A DNA stretch of 64,000 bases from Bacteroidia bacterium (GCA_033391075.1 JAWPMV010000001.1:2356001-2420000); one strand, 5' to 3'; positions 26,725 through 36,717 are shown, numbered from the stretch's first letter. The notes: generated by a model not told the origin, from the sequence alone. Program-made: numbers and translations.

Positions 26725-29700
26725 ATGAAATTCAAGCTAGTTTATACCTCCTTATTTTTGTCCCTGATACTTATTTCACTTGAATCCTCAGGACAAGTTA
26801 TACCCATTGGTGAGGGCAGTTATACCCTCAATTTTCCCGGGACAGATGCGGCCGGTAGAAATAGTTTTCCTTCGGGAACTCCTTATACTACAGGAATAGC
26901 TGCTACAAAACCGGTGCCTACCAATGACTGGTGGTCTCATAAAGTAAAAAATAGCCACTCCGCCAATCTGTTCAATTACCCCTTTACCATGAAAACTGTC
27001 AATAGTGGATTGGTTACGACTTATATCCCCTGGGGAGTTATAGATGATATTGAGCCAGTAACTATAGGGGTAAGTGGATTGCAAGCTGCTGCTGCAAATG
27101 TTTCAGATTTTTCTGATTGGACAGTGAGTATGGATTGGAAGGACGGGAGCCATCATTTCCAGGCAACTTCCGGCATAGGAATGCCTTTCATTTATTTCAA
27201 CAAGGATTCCTCAGATATAGCGGAAGTAAAAGTGAGAGAAGGAACGGTTACAGTTCTAAATGAAATACTAATCATAGAAAATCTGCGAAATGGAGCTGAC
27301 TTTGCCGTTTATGCTCCACAGGGAAGTATTTGGACCCAAAATGGGAATAGCTATACTTCCAGCCTGAACGGAAATAACTATTGGTCCCTGGCTTTTCTTC
27401 CTCAACAAGGAGCTAATCTTCAGGCTTCTGCAACTGCCTTTCAACAATATGCTTATGTCTTCCCCACAGATACGAAAGTATCCTGGAATTATGATGAGGC
27501 AAGTGCCCTCCTTACAACAGATTTTCTGATTGAAACGGAAGTAAAGGAAGGCACGGATTCCAGTATGCTGATTGGATTACTTCCACATCAATGGGCGAAT
27601 CTTGCTCCTTCTGCTCCCTCATTTACATCCATTAGTTATCCGACTGTAAGAGGAGAATTAAAGATGATGGAGGCTAATGGATTTCAGGTGGAAAATAGCT
27701 TCCACGGAATACTGCCCACTTTGCCCTACCTGGATTACTATAGTCAGGGCTTTAGTCCTGCTGATTTACATAGCAAAATAAAACTGCTGGAAAATGATCA
27801 GTTGAATAGCTGGACCGACTCCTATAATGAAGGCCAGGAAATGAATCGCTTGATCCAGACCGCGAGAATAGCAGAATTGAGTGGAGATAGCATTGCCTTG
27901 CAGAAATTATTGACGACCGTAAAAAACCGATTGGAAGATTGGTTGGAGGTGAATGGAAGTGAAGTGGCATTCCTGTTTTATTATAATCAAACCTGGTCAG
28001 CCCTTTTGGGATATCCAGCCGGTCATGGACAAGATGGCAATATCAATGATCACCATTTCCACTGGGGATATTTTATCCATGCAGCGGCCTTTTTGGAGCA
28101 ATATCAGCCGGGTTGGGCAGCAGATTGGGGAGATATGATCAATCTGCTGGTAAGAGATGCAGCAAGCAGTGATCGTGATGATGATCTGTTCCCCTTTCTC
28201 CGGAACTTTAGTCCTTATGGAGGACATTGCTGGGCAAATGGTTTTGCCAGCTTTCCACAAGGCAATGATCAGGAGTCTACTTCAGAAAGTATGCAGTTCA
28301 ATTCTTCCCTCATCCATTGGGGAGAAGTAACAGGCAATGACTCTATCAGAGATCTGGGGATTTACTTATATACTACTGAGCAATCGGCAATTGAAGAATA
28401 TTGGTTTGATGTAAACGAAAGAAATTTCTCTTCTAATCATCCGTATAGCCTGGTTTCAAGGGTTTGGGGCAATAGTTACGACAATGGTACTTTTTGGACC
28501 AATGATATTGCCGCCTCCTACGGCATAGAACTCTATCCCATTCATGGAGGTTCTCTATATTTGGGACAAGACACGAATTATGTGCGGAAACTCTGGACGG
28601 AAATTGAGCAAAATACCGGCATTCTCAATAATGTCCCCAATGTCAATCTTTGGCATGATATCATGTGGGAATACCTGGCATTTATCGATCCACAAAAAGC
28701 CATCGATTTGTATGACAGTTATCCCGATAGAGGCCTAAAATTCGGAGTTTCTGATGCACAAACCTATCACTGGCTTCATAGCATGAATGTGCTGGGAAAT
28801 GTAGATGTCTCTTTAAGAGCTGATCATCCCCTGGCGGCTGCTTTCAACAAGAATGGAAACATTATTTATGTGGGACAGAATTATGGAACAGACAGCCTGA
28901 ACGTCAATTTTTCAGATGGTTATAATTTGATGGTTCCTCCCAGAAGTATGGCGACTAGTCTGGACATATCTTTGAAAGGGGAAATCAGTTCAAGTTTCTC
29001 GGCTGCTTATCCGGGCGGTAGTGTAGACTTAAGTGTGGAGGTTTTCGGCGGAACAGCGACTAAAGTAGCCTTCTATGATGGGGAGACTTATTTGGGAGAA
29101 GTAAATCAGGCCCCGTATGTCTTGACAGCTGACAATCTTACCCTCGGAAGGCATCAATTTTATGCCCGAATCTTTGAAGCTAACTTCTTTAACATCAGCA
29201 ATAGTGTGAGTGTAATTGTAGGAGAACAGAAGCCTTATGGTGGGGAAAATATTGCTATTCCGGGCTCATTTCAAGCGGCTCACTATGATGTCTTTGAAGG
29301 AGGTGTTGGAGAAGGAATAGCTTATCAGGATGCAAATGTTGTTAACGAAGGAAACTTTCGGCTGGACGAGTATGTGGATGCTGAGACAAATGCTGCTGAG
29401 GGGGATGTTGTAGGTTGGATTAGAGGAGGAGAGTGGCTGGAATATACGGTGGAAGTTCAGCAAGCCGGGTATTATGATTTAAGTTTTCGCTATGCTTGCG
29501 GGAATAATGCAGGAGGAGGACCTTTTCGGATGGAATCTGATGGCCAGATTGTGAAATCAGGCATAGGCGTTACCTATACCGGCGGATGGAATAGCTGGAG
29601 AACCAAAACCTTAGCAAATGTTCCGCTGAAAAGCGGCGAACAAGTATTGAGGCTCTATTTTGATCAGGGAGAATTGAATTTGGGGGAATTTGACTTCAGC

Positions 29701-30831
29701 TATGAATCTCCTCTGACCTATAGCCAGGCAGTTGCAAAAGCGGGCCCTAATCAAATCATTGTATTGCCACAAGACTCGGCCTTTCTGGATGGAAGTGCCA
29801 GTTTTGATCCGGATGGAAATAATTTGACTTATCAATGGACACAGCTTTATGGTCCCTCCATTCTTTCCTTTGATAATTCTCAGTCAGCTCAAACAAGAAT
29901 AGATTCTCTCATTGAAGGGATATATTTGATAAAATTGAGGGTAGATAATGGTAGCTATTCGGATGAAGACGAAGTGTATATTATTTCAAGCTTATCGGAT
30001 AATGTGCCTCCTACGGTTTCGATTAAGTCTCCTCTCAATAATTCCACTTTTATAGAAGGAGATCTCATCAGTATTTCAGCAATAGCCACTGACCTGAATG
30101 ACAGCATCCAGTCTGTAAAATTCTTTGTTGATGGAGCAGAAATAGGGACAGATAGTCAATATCCTTATGAATATGATTGGACTTCGATCCCAGGCAATTA
30201 TAGCTTGTCAGCCGTTGCCTTTGACCATAATAATGCCTCCGATACTTCAGAAACGGTAGTTGTTGAATTTACAGAAGCTCCTTCCTGTAATGGGACTTCC
30301 TGGGATGGGGATTTTAGTTATGAATTTTCTGATGATCCAGAAAATCCTACCCTGACTTTTATCCCATCGGGAGCGGGAGTTGGTGACCCGACTTGTATCC
30401 TGTATTATGGAACAGATCCCAATGGCCTGCCGGGCTATGGGGTTACACCTAATGTGCCTTTTCGCCTAAATGCAGCGGAAGGAAGTCTGATTTATTTCTA
30501 TTACACTTATTCCTTTCCGGGGGCAGTTGAAAAAAATAATTCGGCCAATAAGGATAGCTATGTGGTAGGAAGTTGTAGAAGCGTTTCTGCAAAAGACTTT
30601 CAGGAGCTGGAATTGACCTATTATCCAAATCCGGTGGATGATGTACTGAATATAGAACTGCCTGAGGGAGAGAATGAGGTTATGGTCTATGATGTTAGTG
30701 GAAGCTTGTTGGATAAATCCAGGATCAGGGGAAGTCTCTATTCTTTTGATATGAGCGCTTATGCTAAGGGTATTTATTTTGTCAGAGTTATAAATAAGGA
30801 TCGTCTGGCTACCCTTAAAGTGATAAAGTAG
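26725..30831 (+). CDS. T9SS-secreted GH81 endo-1,3-beta-glucanase with CBM6 and Ig/PKD-like modules
   Basis: A 1368-residue multimodular enzyme. Signal peptide 1-23; GH81 catalytic region about 30-740 with 'PVPTNDWWSHKV' near the N-terminus, 'DHHFHWGYF' (D442) and 'ESTSES' (E517, E521), the acidic residues typical of GH81 active sites. An Ig-like module follows (about 752-835), then CBM6 (about 837-989, 'IRGGEWLEYTVEV'), a PKD/REJ-like module (about 1000-1087, 'DGSASFDPDGNNLTYQWTQ'), a second Ig-like module (about 1095-1182), and a T9SS type A sorting domain (about 1293-1368: 'YYPNPVDDVLNIEL' to 'KGIYFVRV'). It cleaves beta-1,3-glucans such as laminarin or callose outside the cell. Secretion uses Sec then T9SS. 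It heads a same-strand group of four secreted proteins. Confidence 0.95.
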   Translation: MKFKLVYTSLFLSLILISLESSGQVIPIGEGSYTLNFPGTDAAGRNSFPSGTPYTTGIAATKPVPTNDWWSHKVKNSHSANLFNYPFTMKTVNSGLVTTYIPWGVIDDIEPVTIGVSGLQAAAANVSDFSDWTVSMDWKDGSHHFQATSGIGMPFIYFNKDSSDIAEVKVREGTVTVLNEILIIENLRNGADFAVYAPQGSIWTQNGNSYTSSLNGNNYWSLAFLPQQGANLQASATAFQQYAYVFPTDTKVSWNYDEASALLTTDFLIETEVKEGTDSSMLIGLLPHQWANLAPSAPSFTSISYPTVRGELKMMEANGFQVENSFHGILPTLPYLDYYSQGFSPADLHSKIKLLENDQLNSWTDSYNEGQEMNRLIQTARIAELSGDSIALQKLLTTVKNRLEDWLEVNGSEVAFLFYYNQTWSALLGYPAGHGQDGNINDHHFHWGYFIHAAAFLEQYQPGWAADWGDMINLLVRDAASSDRDDDLFPFLRNFSPYGGHCWANGFASFPQGNDQESTSESMQFNSSLIHWGEVTGNDSIRDLGIYLYTTEQSAIEEYWFDVNERNFSSNHPYSLVSRVWGNSYDNGTFWTNDIAASYGIELYPIHGGSLYLGQDTNYVRKLWTEIEQNTGILNNVPNVNLWHDIMWEYLAFIDPQKAIDLYDSYPDRGLKFGVSDAQTYHWLHSMNVLGNVDVSLRADHPLAAAFNKNGNIIYVGQNYGTDSLNVNFSDGYNLMVPPRSMATSLDISLKGEISSSFSAAYPGGSVDLSVEVFGGTATKVAFYDGETYLGEVNQAPYVLTADNLTLGRHQFYARIFEANFFNISNSVSVIVGEQKPYGGENIAIPGSFQAAHYDVFEGGVGEGIAYQDANVVNEGNFRLDEYVDAETNAAEGDVVGWIRGGEWLEYTVEVQQAGYYDLSFRYACGNNAGGGPFRMESDGQIVKSGIGVTYTGGWNSWRTKTLANVPLKSGEQVLRLYFDQGELNLGEFDFSYESPLTYSQAVAKAGPNQIIVLPQDSAFLDGSASFDPDGNNLTYQWTQLYGPSILSFDNSQSAQTRIDSLIEGIYLIKLRVDNGSYSDEDEVYIISSLSDNVPPTVSIKSPLNNSTFIEGDLISISAIATDLNDSIQSVKFFVDGAEIGTDSQYPYEYDWTSIPGNYSLSAVAFDHNNASDTSETVVVEFTEAPSCNGTSWDGDFSYEFSDDPENPTLTFIPSGAGVGDPTCILYYGTDPNGLPGYGVTPNVPFRLNAAEGSLIYFYYTYSFPGAVEKNNSANKDSYVVGSCRSVSAKDFQELELTYYPNPVDDVLNIELPEGENEVMVYDVSGSLLDKSRIRGSLYSFDMSAYAKGIYFVRVINKDRLATLKVIK

Positions 30832-30901
30832 CAGATTTACAAAAATCAGCATGAAGCTTTAATTTCCCCTGAATGAGTACAAAAGTGCCCTTTAGCCCTT
30901 A

Positions 30902-30939
30902 TTAGTATAATAGGATGTTTTATTCCATTTTTATACTAA
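30902..30939 (+). promoter_or_regulatory. Inverted repeat upstream of the CotH gene
   Basis: Two 9-base arms (30902-30910 and 30931-30939) are exact reverse complements separated by 20 bases, 16 bases before the TTG start. There is no T-run after the second arm (an A-run follows), so it looks more like an operator or an mRNA structure than a terminator for the GH81 gene. Confidence 0.35.
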
Positions 30940-30955
30940 AAAAAATTAGCGCGCT

Positions 30956-33325
30956 TTGAAGAACCTACTGCTTTTATTCATACTTATCGTCTCTATCAGC
31001 TATCAAAGTAAGGCCCAGGATTTACCTGCTGCCTGGAAGTTATCCGAGGATGGCCGAAGGTTGATCGCTGGAGGTGAGAATCAGGGGGGCTTTTTTAGCC
31101 CTGATCAAATTCAGGAAGTGCAACTTTCATTTGCTCAGGCGAATTGGTGGAATTTGTTAGAAGCAAATTATGATAGTGGAACAGATTTGCTGGCAACTTG
31201 CTGGATAAATGGGGTTCAATATGATAGTGTAGGGGTACGCTTTAAAGGTGCCACTTCATACCGAAGAAATAATACAGATAAGAAATCATTTAATATTACC
31301 CTGGATTACATCATAGATGGCCAGGACATAGAGGGGTATAATACCTTCAACCTCAATTGTGGCTGGGATGATAATTCCTCTATGAAAGAGGTATTGTATA
31401 ATACTTTAGGCTACCGATATTATATGGGCCTGAAGTCAAATTATGCGAATCTGAGTATCAATGGTCAATATTGGGGCCCTTATCAAAGTGTTCAGCAATT
31501 TGACTCGGATTATATCAAAGAATGGTACCTAAGCAATAATGGTACAATCTGGCGAGCGGAGAGAACTGCAGGTACTACAGGCGGTGGAGGTGGGGGAGGA
31601 CGCCCAAATTTTGGAGCTGGCCGATCCAGCCTCAATTATAATGGGCCTGATAGTAGCGATTATAATACAGATTACACCCTCAAACGCACGGAGCAAGCTG
31701 ATCCCTGGGCAGGACTGATAGCTGCCTGTGATGTGTTGAATAATGAGCCCTTGATAAGCCTGGAAGAGGAATTATCCAAAGTTCTGGACATAGACAAAAC
31801 ATGTTGGTACCTCGCACATGAGGTTATCTTTTCTGATGATGATAGTTATATCAATAAAGGGGGGAGTGATTATTATGTCTATTTTGAAGCCGAGACGGGC
31901 CGGATCATTCCCATGGAATATGATGGCAATAGTGTCTTGGGAGCTAATAATTTGAATTGGGATCTTTTTTATCGGGAAAACGAAACTGACTTCCCTCTCA
32001 TGAATCGTTTCTTGTCTATCCCTTCTATTCGGCAGCGCTACCTCGCTCATGTTCGATCGATACTTGAAGATTATTTTACTTCTAGCTATGCTGATCCTTT
32101 GATAGATGATTGGGCAGCTATGATTGACTCTTCCGTTCAGGCAGATCCAAAAAAGTTTTATACGTATTCAGAATATCAATCTGCTTTAAACTCCCTGAAA
32201 CAAAGTATTGTGACAAGGAGAAATTTTCTTCTCAATGATGCTGAATTGACCAATATAAATCCTCTTTCTATTGACCAAGTCAGCTATTCTGTAAATGGAC
32301 AAAATTGGCAGGCTCCGACTTCAACTGAGGAAGTGGATGTTCAATCCCTGATATCCGGAAGTAGTGGAGTTTCTTCTGTCTGGCTTTACTATGGAGAAAG
32401 CCTTAGCGGTTCCTTTGAGAAAATTGAGATGTTTGATGATGGATTGCACAATGATGGTGCAGCAGCTGACGGTCAGTATGGAGCCAGCATACCGCCGATG
32501 AGTTTGGGAACCTATGTTCGCTTTTATGTAGAAGCCATAGCAAATGATGCAGCCTCTACGAAGAGCTACGAACCCAAAGGGGCCGAACATGATGTATATA
32601 TATATCAAGTACTCACAGAATCTGCCACAGACAAGCCTATCGTGATCAATGAGCTCATGGCTCAAAATGATGCAGCGGTTGCGGACTCAGCCGGAGATTA
32701 TGATGATTGGCTGGAACTCTATAATACAAGCGGAACGTCTGTGGATTTAAGTGGCTGGAGTTTGAGTGATGATATAAATGAATTGGACAAATATGTGTTT
32801 CCATCCGGAAGCATACTGGATGCCGATAGTTATTTAGTCATTTGGGCAGATGAGGATTTGGATCAAGGAGACTTTCATGCCGATTTTAAACTTTCTGCAG
32901 ATGGAGAAAGCCTGTACCTTTCCAATAATATGCAGGAATTGGTGGATGTGGTAAATTTCCCTTCAACAAATGCTGATATGGCCTATGCGCGCCTACCCAA
33001 TGGCAGTGGCCCCTTTATTTTTCAAGCACATACAATCGGGCAATTCAATGGCTCTGCGAATAGTGCTACTGATTTGGATCCTGAGCTAGACTTCAAGCTT
33101 TATCCCAATCCAGCCTCAGATTTTATTAGGCTTGAGTTTGAAGTCGGAAATGAAAAGTTGTATACCCTGAAAATCTATAGCATTAGTGGGAAAGTGCTTT
33201 ATGAAAGTCATGATCTTTTATCAGCAGACATAATCATAGGGCTTTCTGGTTTTGCTCAGGGGATTTATGTGATTCAAGTAGAGCTTGAGGACAGATTGTT
33301 CTCCAAAAAATTCATAAAACAATGA
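30956..33325 (+). CDS. T9SS-secreted CotH-kinase-like protein with lamin-tail domain
   Basis: A 789-residue protein. The only sensible start is a TTG at 30956, which directly opens the signal peptide 'MKNLLLLFILIVSISYQSKAQ'. The CotH domain (about 60-430) shows 'VGVRFKGATSYRRN', 'KKSFNITLDY', 'YLAHEVIFSDDDSYINKGGSDYYVYFEAETG' and 'IIPMEYDGNSV', matching the order of CotH family motifs. A seven-glycine run follows 'TAGTT' near residue 213. A lamin-tail domain covers about 560-700 ('IVINELMAQND', 'WLELYNTSGTSVDLSGWSLSDD'), and a T9SS type A sorting domain about 712-789. CotH of spores is an atypical protein kinase; the role of secreted Bacteroidota versions is unknown. It lies 124 bp after the GH81 gene. 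Confidence 0.9.
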   Translation: MKNLLLLFILIVSISYQSKAQDLPAAWKLSEDGRRLIAGGENQGGFFSPDQIQEVQLSFAQANWWNLLEANYDSGTDLLATCWINGVQYDSVGVRFKGATSYRRNNTDKKSFNITLDYIIDGQDIEGYNTFNLNCGWDDNSSMKEVLYNTLGYRYYMGLKSNYANLSINGQYWGPYQSVQQFDSDYIKEWYLSNNGTIWRAERTAGTTGGGGGGGRPNFGAGRSSLNYNGPDSSDYNTDYTLKRTEQADPWAGLIAACDVLNNEPLISLEEELSKVLDIDKTCWYLAHEVIFSDDDSYINKGGSDYYVYFEAETGRIIPMEYDGNSVLGANNLNWDLFYRENETDFPLMNRFLSIPSIRQRYLAHVRSILEDYFTSSYADPLIDDWAAMIDSSVQADPKKFYTYSEYQSALNSLKQSIVTRRNFLLNDAELTNINPLSIDQVSYSVNGQNWQAPTSTEEVDVQSLISGSSGVSSVWLYYGESLSGSFEKIEMFDDGLHNDGAAADGQYGASIPPMSLGTYVRFYVEAIANDAASTKSYEPKGAEHDVYIYQVLTESATDKPIVINELMAQNDAAVADSAGDYDDWLELYNTSGTSVDLSGWSLSDDINELDKYVFPSGSILDADSYLVIWADEDLDQGDFHADFKLSADGESLYLSNNMQELVDVVNFPSTNADMAYARLPNGSGPFIFQAHTIGQFNGSANSATDLDPELDFKLYPNPASDFIRLEFEVGNEKLYTLKIYSISGKVLYESHDLLSADIIIGLSGFAQGIYVIQVELEDRLFSKKFIKQ

Positions 33326-33552
33326 GAAGCTAAATGAAAACCCATCTGGATTTTACTGGAATTATTTCCGGGATTCAGAGTTGATTTTTGTGTTGAAATT
33401 TAGATTGTGAATTTTTAGCAAGGGAAAGAAACAGAAGAATCGATATAAGTGAATGGATAATCAGCTTGGCAGTTGCAGCTGGCCGCATGACCTTACCGAA
33501 AAATTTCTTAACATGAAGGTCAAAATCACATCACTTATAAAAGCGGTTTCCC

Positions 33553-35130
33553 ATGAAAAAATTCATAGCCCTCCTCTGTTTTGTATTTGTTTGTAATTCG
33601 AGTTGGGCACAACGGGAGATTTCCCTATATGAAGGAAAGGCTCCCGGATCTGAAGATTGGACCTGGTCCGAGCAAGTCAGTACCCAAAATCCTTTCTATA
33701 CAAAGTTGGTCTATAATGTTGCAGAGCCAACAATCACGGCCTATCTGCCTCCATACTATCTTGCTACAGGAACAGCAGTAATAATAGCTCCCGGAGGAGC
33801 ATTTCATGTATTAAGTATTGAGAGCGAAGGCCATGAAGTTGCTAAATGGTTAAATAGTAAAGGAATTGCAGCATTTGTTTTAAAATACAGGTTAACAAGG
33901 AGTCTCACTGATAAACCTGTGGAGGAATTGGCGCCCTTGATGTCAGATTTCAAAAAACTCGATGAGAAAAATGCTCCGACAGTTAAACTGGCTCTTGCAG
34001 ATGGATTAACTGCTATAAAATACGTTCGGGAACATGCCAAAGAATTTGATGTTAATCCCGACAAAATCGGTTTTATGGGCTTTTCTGCAGGTGCCACCCT
34101 TTGTATGTCTGTTGCCTACAATGCAAATGAAGAAAATCGCCCCAATTTTATAGCGCCTATATATCCTTATGAAAATGCCATCATTGGATCTGAAGTGCCT
34201 AATGCAAAGACTCCCATCTTTGTGGCAGTTGCTGGTGATGATCAATTAAAACTTATGCCGCACAGCCTGAATATTTACCAAAAATGGTTTGAAAAGGGGC
34301 AGCCAGCTGAATTGCATGTGTATGAGAAAGGAGGCCATGGATTTGGAATGAGGAAACAAAATCTTCCTACTGATAGCTGGCACGATCGATTCTGGGAGTG
34401 GTTGCAACTACATGGGTACCATAAAAAACTTTATCCCAATAAATATGAAAAACTCTATGGGCAAGAGGCAGTGGCCCAGGGGAAAATTGATCAAGTAAAG
34501 CAGATGCAAAATGATTATGCCCAATTGGCAAGGTATAAAGAAGCAAACTCAGCAATCCTTCCACGTAAAAATGGCGAAGAGCGGGTCGTGTTTTTAGGAA
34601 ATTCTATTACAGAGGCCTGGGCCAGAGATGTCCCGGAATTTTTTGAAAAACATCCTTTTATTGGGCGCGGCATTAGCGGTCAAACCTCTACCCAATTGCT
34701 GCTGCGTTTTCGTCAGGATGTGGTCGAATTGCAACCCAATCTCGTCGTGCTTCATATAGGAACCAATGATGTTGCTGAAAATACGGGACCCTATGACCCT
34801 GAATTCACCATGAGTAATATTATCTCTATGGTAGAAATCGCCCGGGCAAACGGGATCAAAGTCCTGCTGGCTTCAGTTTTGCCAGCTACCAAATTTGAAT
34901 GGAAGCGGGCTTTAGGAGATCGTTCGACTATGATCCTGGATTTGAATGATCGGATAAAATCCTATGCAAACAAAGAAGAGATCCCTTATGTAGATTATCA
35001 TTCGGCCATGAAAAATGAGCAAAATGGGATGGATCCCGACATTGCAGCCGATGGAGTCCACCCTTCTTTGAAAGGATATGGCATCATGAAAAGCCTGGTC
35101 TTGCCGATAATAAATACGCATCTAAAATAA
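33553..35130 (+). CDS. Secreted bifunctional esterase: alpha/beta-hydrolase fused to SGNH/GDSL hydrolase
   Basis: A 525-residue protein with a signal peptide (1-19, ends 'SSWAQ') and two esterase domains. The first (about 20-290) is an alpha/beta-hydrolase of the BD-FAE/acetyl-xylan-esterase kind: 'VIIAPGGAFHVLSIESEGHEVAKWLN' gives the oxyanion loop, nucleophile S178 is in 'GFSAGA', and 'EKGGHGFGM' holds the catalytic His. The second (about 340-525) is an SGNH hydrolase: block I 'GNSIT' (S351), block III 'GTNDV', block V D500-G-V-H503. Both triads appear intact. Such enzymes de-esterify plant or algal polysaccharides, consistent with the adjacent glucanase. There is no T9SS sorting domain, so it should stay periplasmic. 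Confidence 0.92.
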   Translation: MKKFIALLCFVFVCNSSWAQREISLYEGKAPGSEDWTWSEQVSTQNPFYTKLVYNVAEPTITAYLPPYYLATGTAVIIAPGGAFHVLSIESEGHEVAKWLNSKGIAAFVLKYRLTRSLTDKPVEELAPLMSDFKKLDEKNAPTVKLALADGLTAIKYVREHAKEFDVNPDKIGFMGFSAGATLCMSVAYNANEENRPNFIAPIYPYENAIIGSEVPNAKTPIFVAVAGDDQLKLMPHSLNIYQKWFEKGQPAELHVYEKGGHGFGMRKQNLPTDSWHDRFWEWLQLHGYHKKLYPNKYEKLYGQEAVAQGKIDQVKQMQNDYAQLARYKEANSAILPRKNGEERVVFLGNSITEAWARDVPEFFEKHPFIGRGISGQTSTQLLLRFRQDVVELQPNLVVLHIGTNDVAENTGPYDPEFTMSNIISMVEIARANGIKVLLASVLPATKFEWKRALGDRSTMILDLNDRIKSYANKEEIPYVDYHSAMKNEQNGMDPDIAADGVHPSLKGYGIMKSLVLPIINTHLK

Positions 35131-35169
35131 ATGGTTCACATCCATAGGTTTTTGATTGAATTTTGACAT

Positions 35170-36624
35170 ATGAAATTGAATACTTCAATATTTATGAAAA
35201 CGATCGTCGTACTGCTACTGGCAATTCTTTTCCAAATACAAACTCTTTGCGCACAAGAAATACAAAAGCAAAGAGTAATCATCCTAACTGATATTGAAGC
35301 CGATCCAGATGATACACAATCATTGGTTCGACTCCTGTTATATGCCAATCAAATCGAGATTAAAGGCCTGATAGCTACGACTTCCTGCTGGCTGACTTCA
35401 AGCATTCATCCCGAATCCATTGAGAAAATTCTTCATGAATATGGTGAGGTCCAGCCTAATTTGCTTCTGCATGAAAAAGGCTATCCGGAGGAAAAAGAAT
35501 TGCTGTCCCTTGTCAAGAAAGGCCTTCCCAAATACGGGATGAACGGAGTGGGAGAAGGGATGGATTCAGAGGGCTCTGATTGGATAATAACAGAACTCGA
35601 AAAAGAGGATGAACGTCCTTTGTGGATTTCTGTTTGGGGAGGGGTAAATACCCTCGCACAGGCTCTTTACAAAATCGAAAAAACGAAATCTCTCAAAGAA
35701 GCCAATCGCCTCATCTCCAAACTGCGTGTCTATACCATTTCTGATCAGGATGATAGTGGCCTATGGATCAGGAACACATATCCTAAGCTTTTTTATATCG
35801 TCAGTCCAGGCGATCATTATGGGAGTGCTACCTGGACGGGAATAAATTCGGTCATAAGAGGAATTGATAACAGAAAGATTGCTAATTCCTGGATTGCTCA
35901 GAATATCCAACAGAATCACGGGCCATTAGGGGCCCTTTATCCCGATGTAGCCTGGGGAGTGGAAGGAGACACACCTGCTTTCTTATCCTTAATCAACAAT
36001 GGCCTGAATAGTCCAGAGCATCCTGAATGGGGGGGATGGGGAGGCCGATATGAATTGTATAAGCCTGAATTTGATCCGACTAAAAAGGGAGGCTCCATTG
36101 TCGAAATAGGTTCGGAAACCCGAGCCATTTGGACGAATGCTATTGATAGTTATAGTCCTTATATCCACAGAGAATACGGAAGGACTGTGGGAAGAGATAC
36201 TACAAATTTCGAGGGTTATAAAGAGACTTTGTGGCGTTGGAGGGATGATTTTCAGCTGGATTTTGCTGCACGCATGGATTGGTGCACAAAAAGCTATGAA
36301 GAAGCCAATCATCCACCTGTACCTCTTTTATCTCATCCTGAAGAATTCAGTGTCAAATCCGGGGAGAGCTTTTTCCTGAGCGCTTTTGATTCTCATGATC
36401 CGGATGGGGACAATCTGAGTTTTCTTTGGTTTCATTATCCAGAAGCGGGCTCCTACAAAAGAGAAATTAAGATGGGAGCCGAGAATGTGCATGGGGTTCA
36501 TGTAACGGCACCAAAAGTGGAGAAGGAAGAGACTGCCCATTTTATCCTGAAAGTAAGCGATAAAGGGAGTCCGTCTATAACAAGATATAAGCGAGTGATT
36601 GTAACAATCACAGCTGGGTCATGA
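35170..36624 (+). CDS. Secreted Sde182-type (DUF1593) nucleoside-hydrolase-like protein
   Basis: A 484-residue protein with a signal peptide; the ATG at 35170 or the ATG at 35194 ('MKTIVVLLLAILFQIQTLCAQ') could be used. The N-terminal domain has the nucleoside-hydrolase Asp cluster D41-I-E-A-D45-P-D47-D48, 'IKGLIATTSCWL', and 'PLWISVWGGVNTLAQAL'. A C-terminal beta-sandwich (about 385-484, 'FDSHDPDGDNLSFLWFHYPEAGSY') matches the second domain of Sde182 from Saccharophagus, described as cellulose-binding. The natural substrate of this family is not established. It lies 39 bp after the esterase gene and is probably in the same transcript. Confidence 0.9.
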   Translation: MKLNTSIFMKTIVVLLLAILFQIQTLCAQEIQKQRVIILTDIEADPDDTQSLVRLLLYANQIEIKGLIATTSCWLTSSIHPESIEKILHEYGEVQPNLLLHEKGYPEEKELLSLVKKGLPKYGMNGVGEGMDSEGSDWIITELEKEDERPLWISVWGGVNTLAQALYKIEKTKSLKEANRLISKLRVYTISDQDDSGLWIRNTYPKLFYIVSPGDHYGSATWTGINSVIRGIDNRKIANSWIAQNIQQNHGPLGALYPDVAWGVEGDTPAFLSLINNGLNSPEHPEWGGWGGRYELYKPEFDPTKKGGSIVEIGSETRAIWTNAIDSYSPYIHREYGRTVGRDTTNFEGYKETLWRWRDDFQLDFAARMDWCTKSYEEANHPPVPLLSHPEEFSVKSGESFFLSAFDSHDPDGDNLSFLWFHYPEAGSYKREIKMGAENVHGVHVTAPKVEKEETAHFILKVSDKGSPSITRYKRVIVTITAGS

Positions 36625-36717
36625 TTTTCTTGCTAGGGATTAGAAAAATAAAGTGCCCTGCAAACCAAATAAAGAAATTAGGGAATAGCTCTGATAATTA
36701 CCTACGTATTAAAAGCA

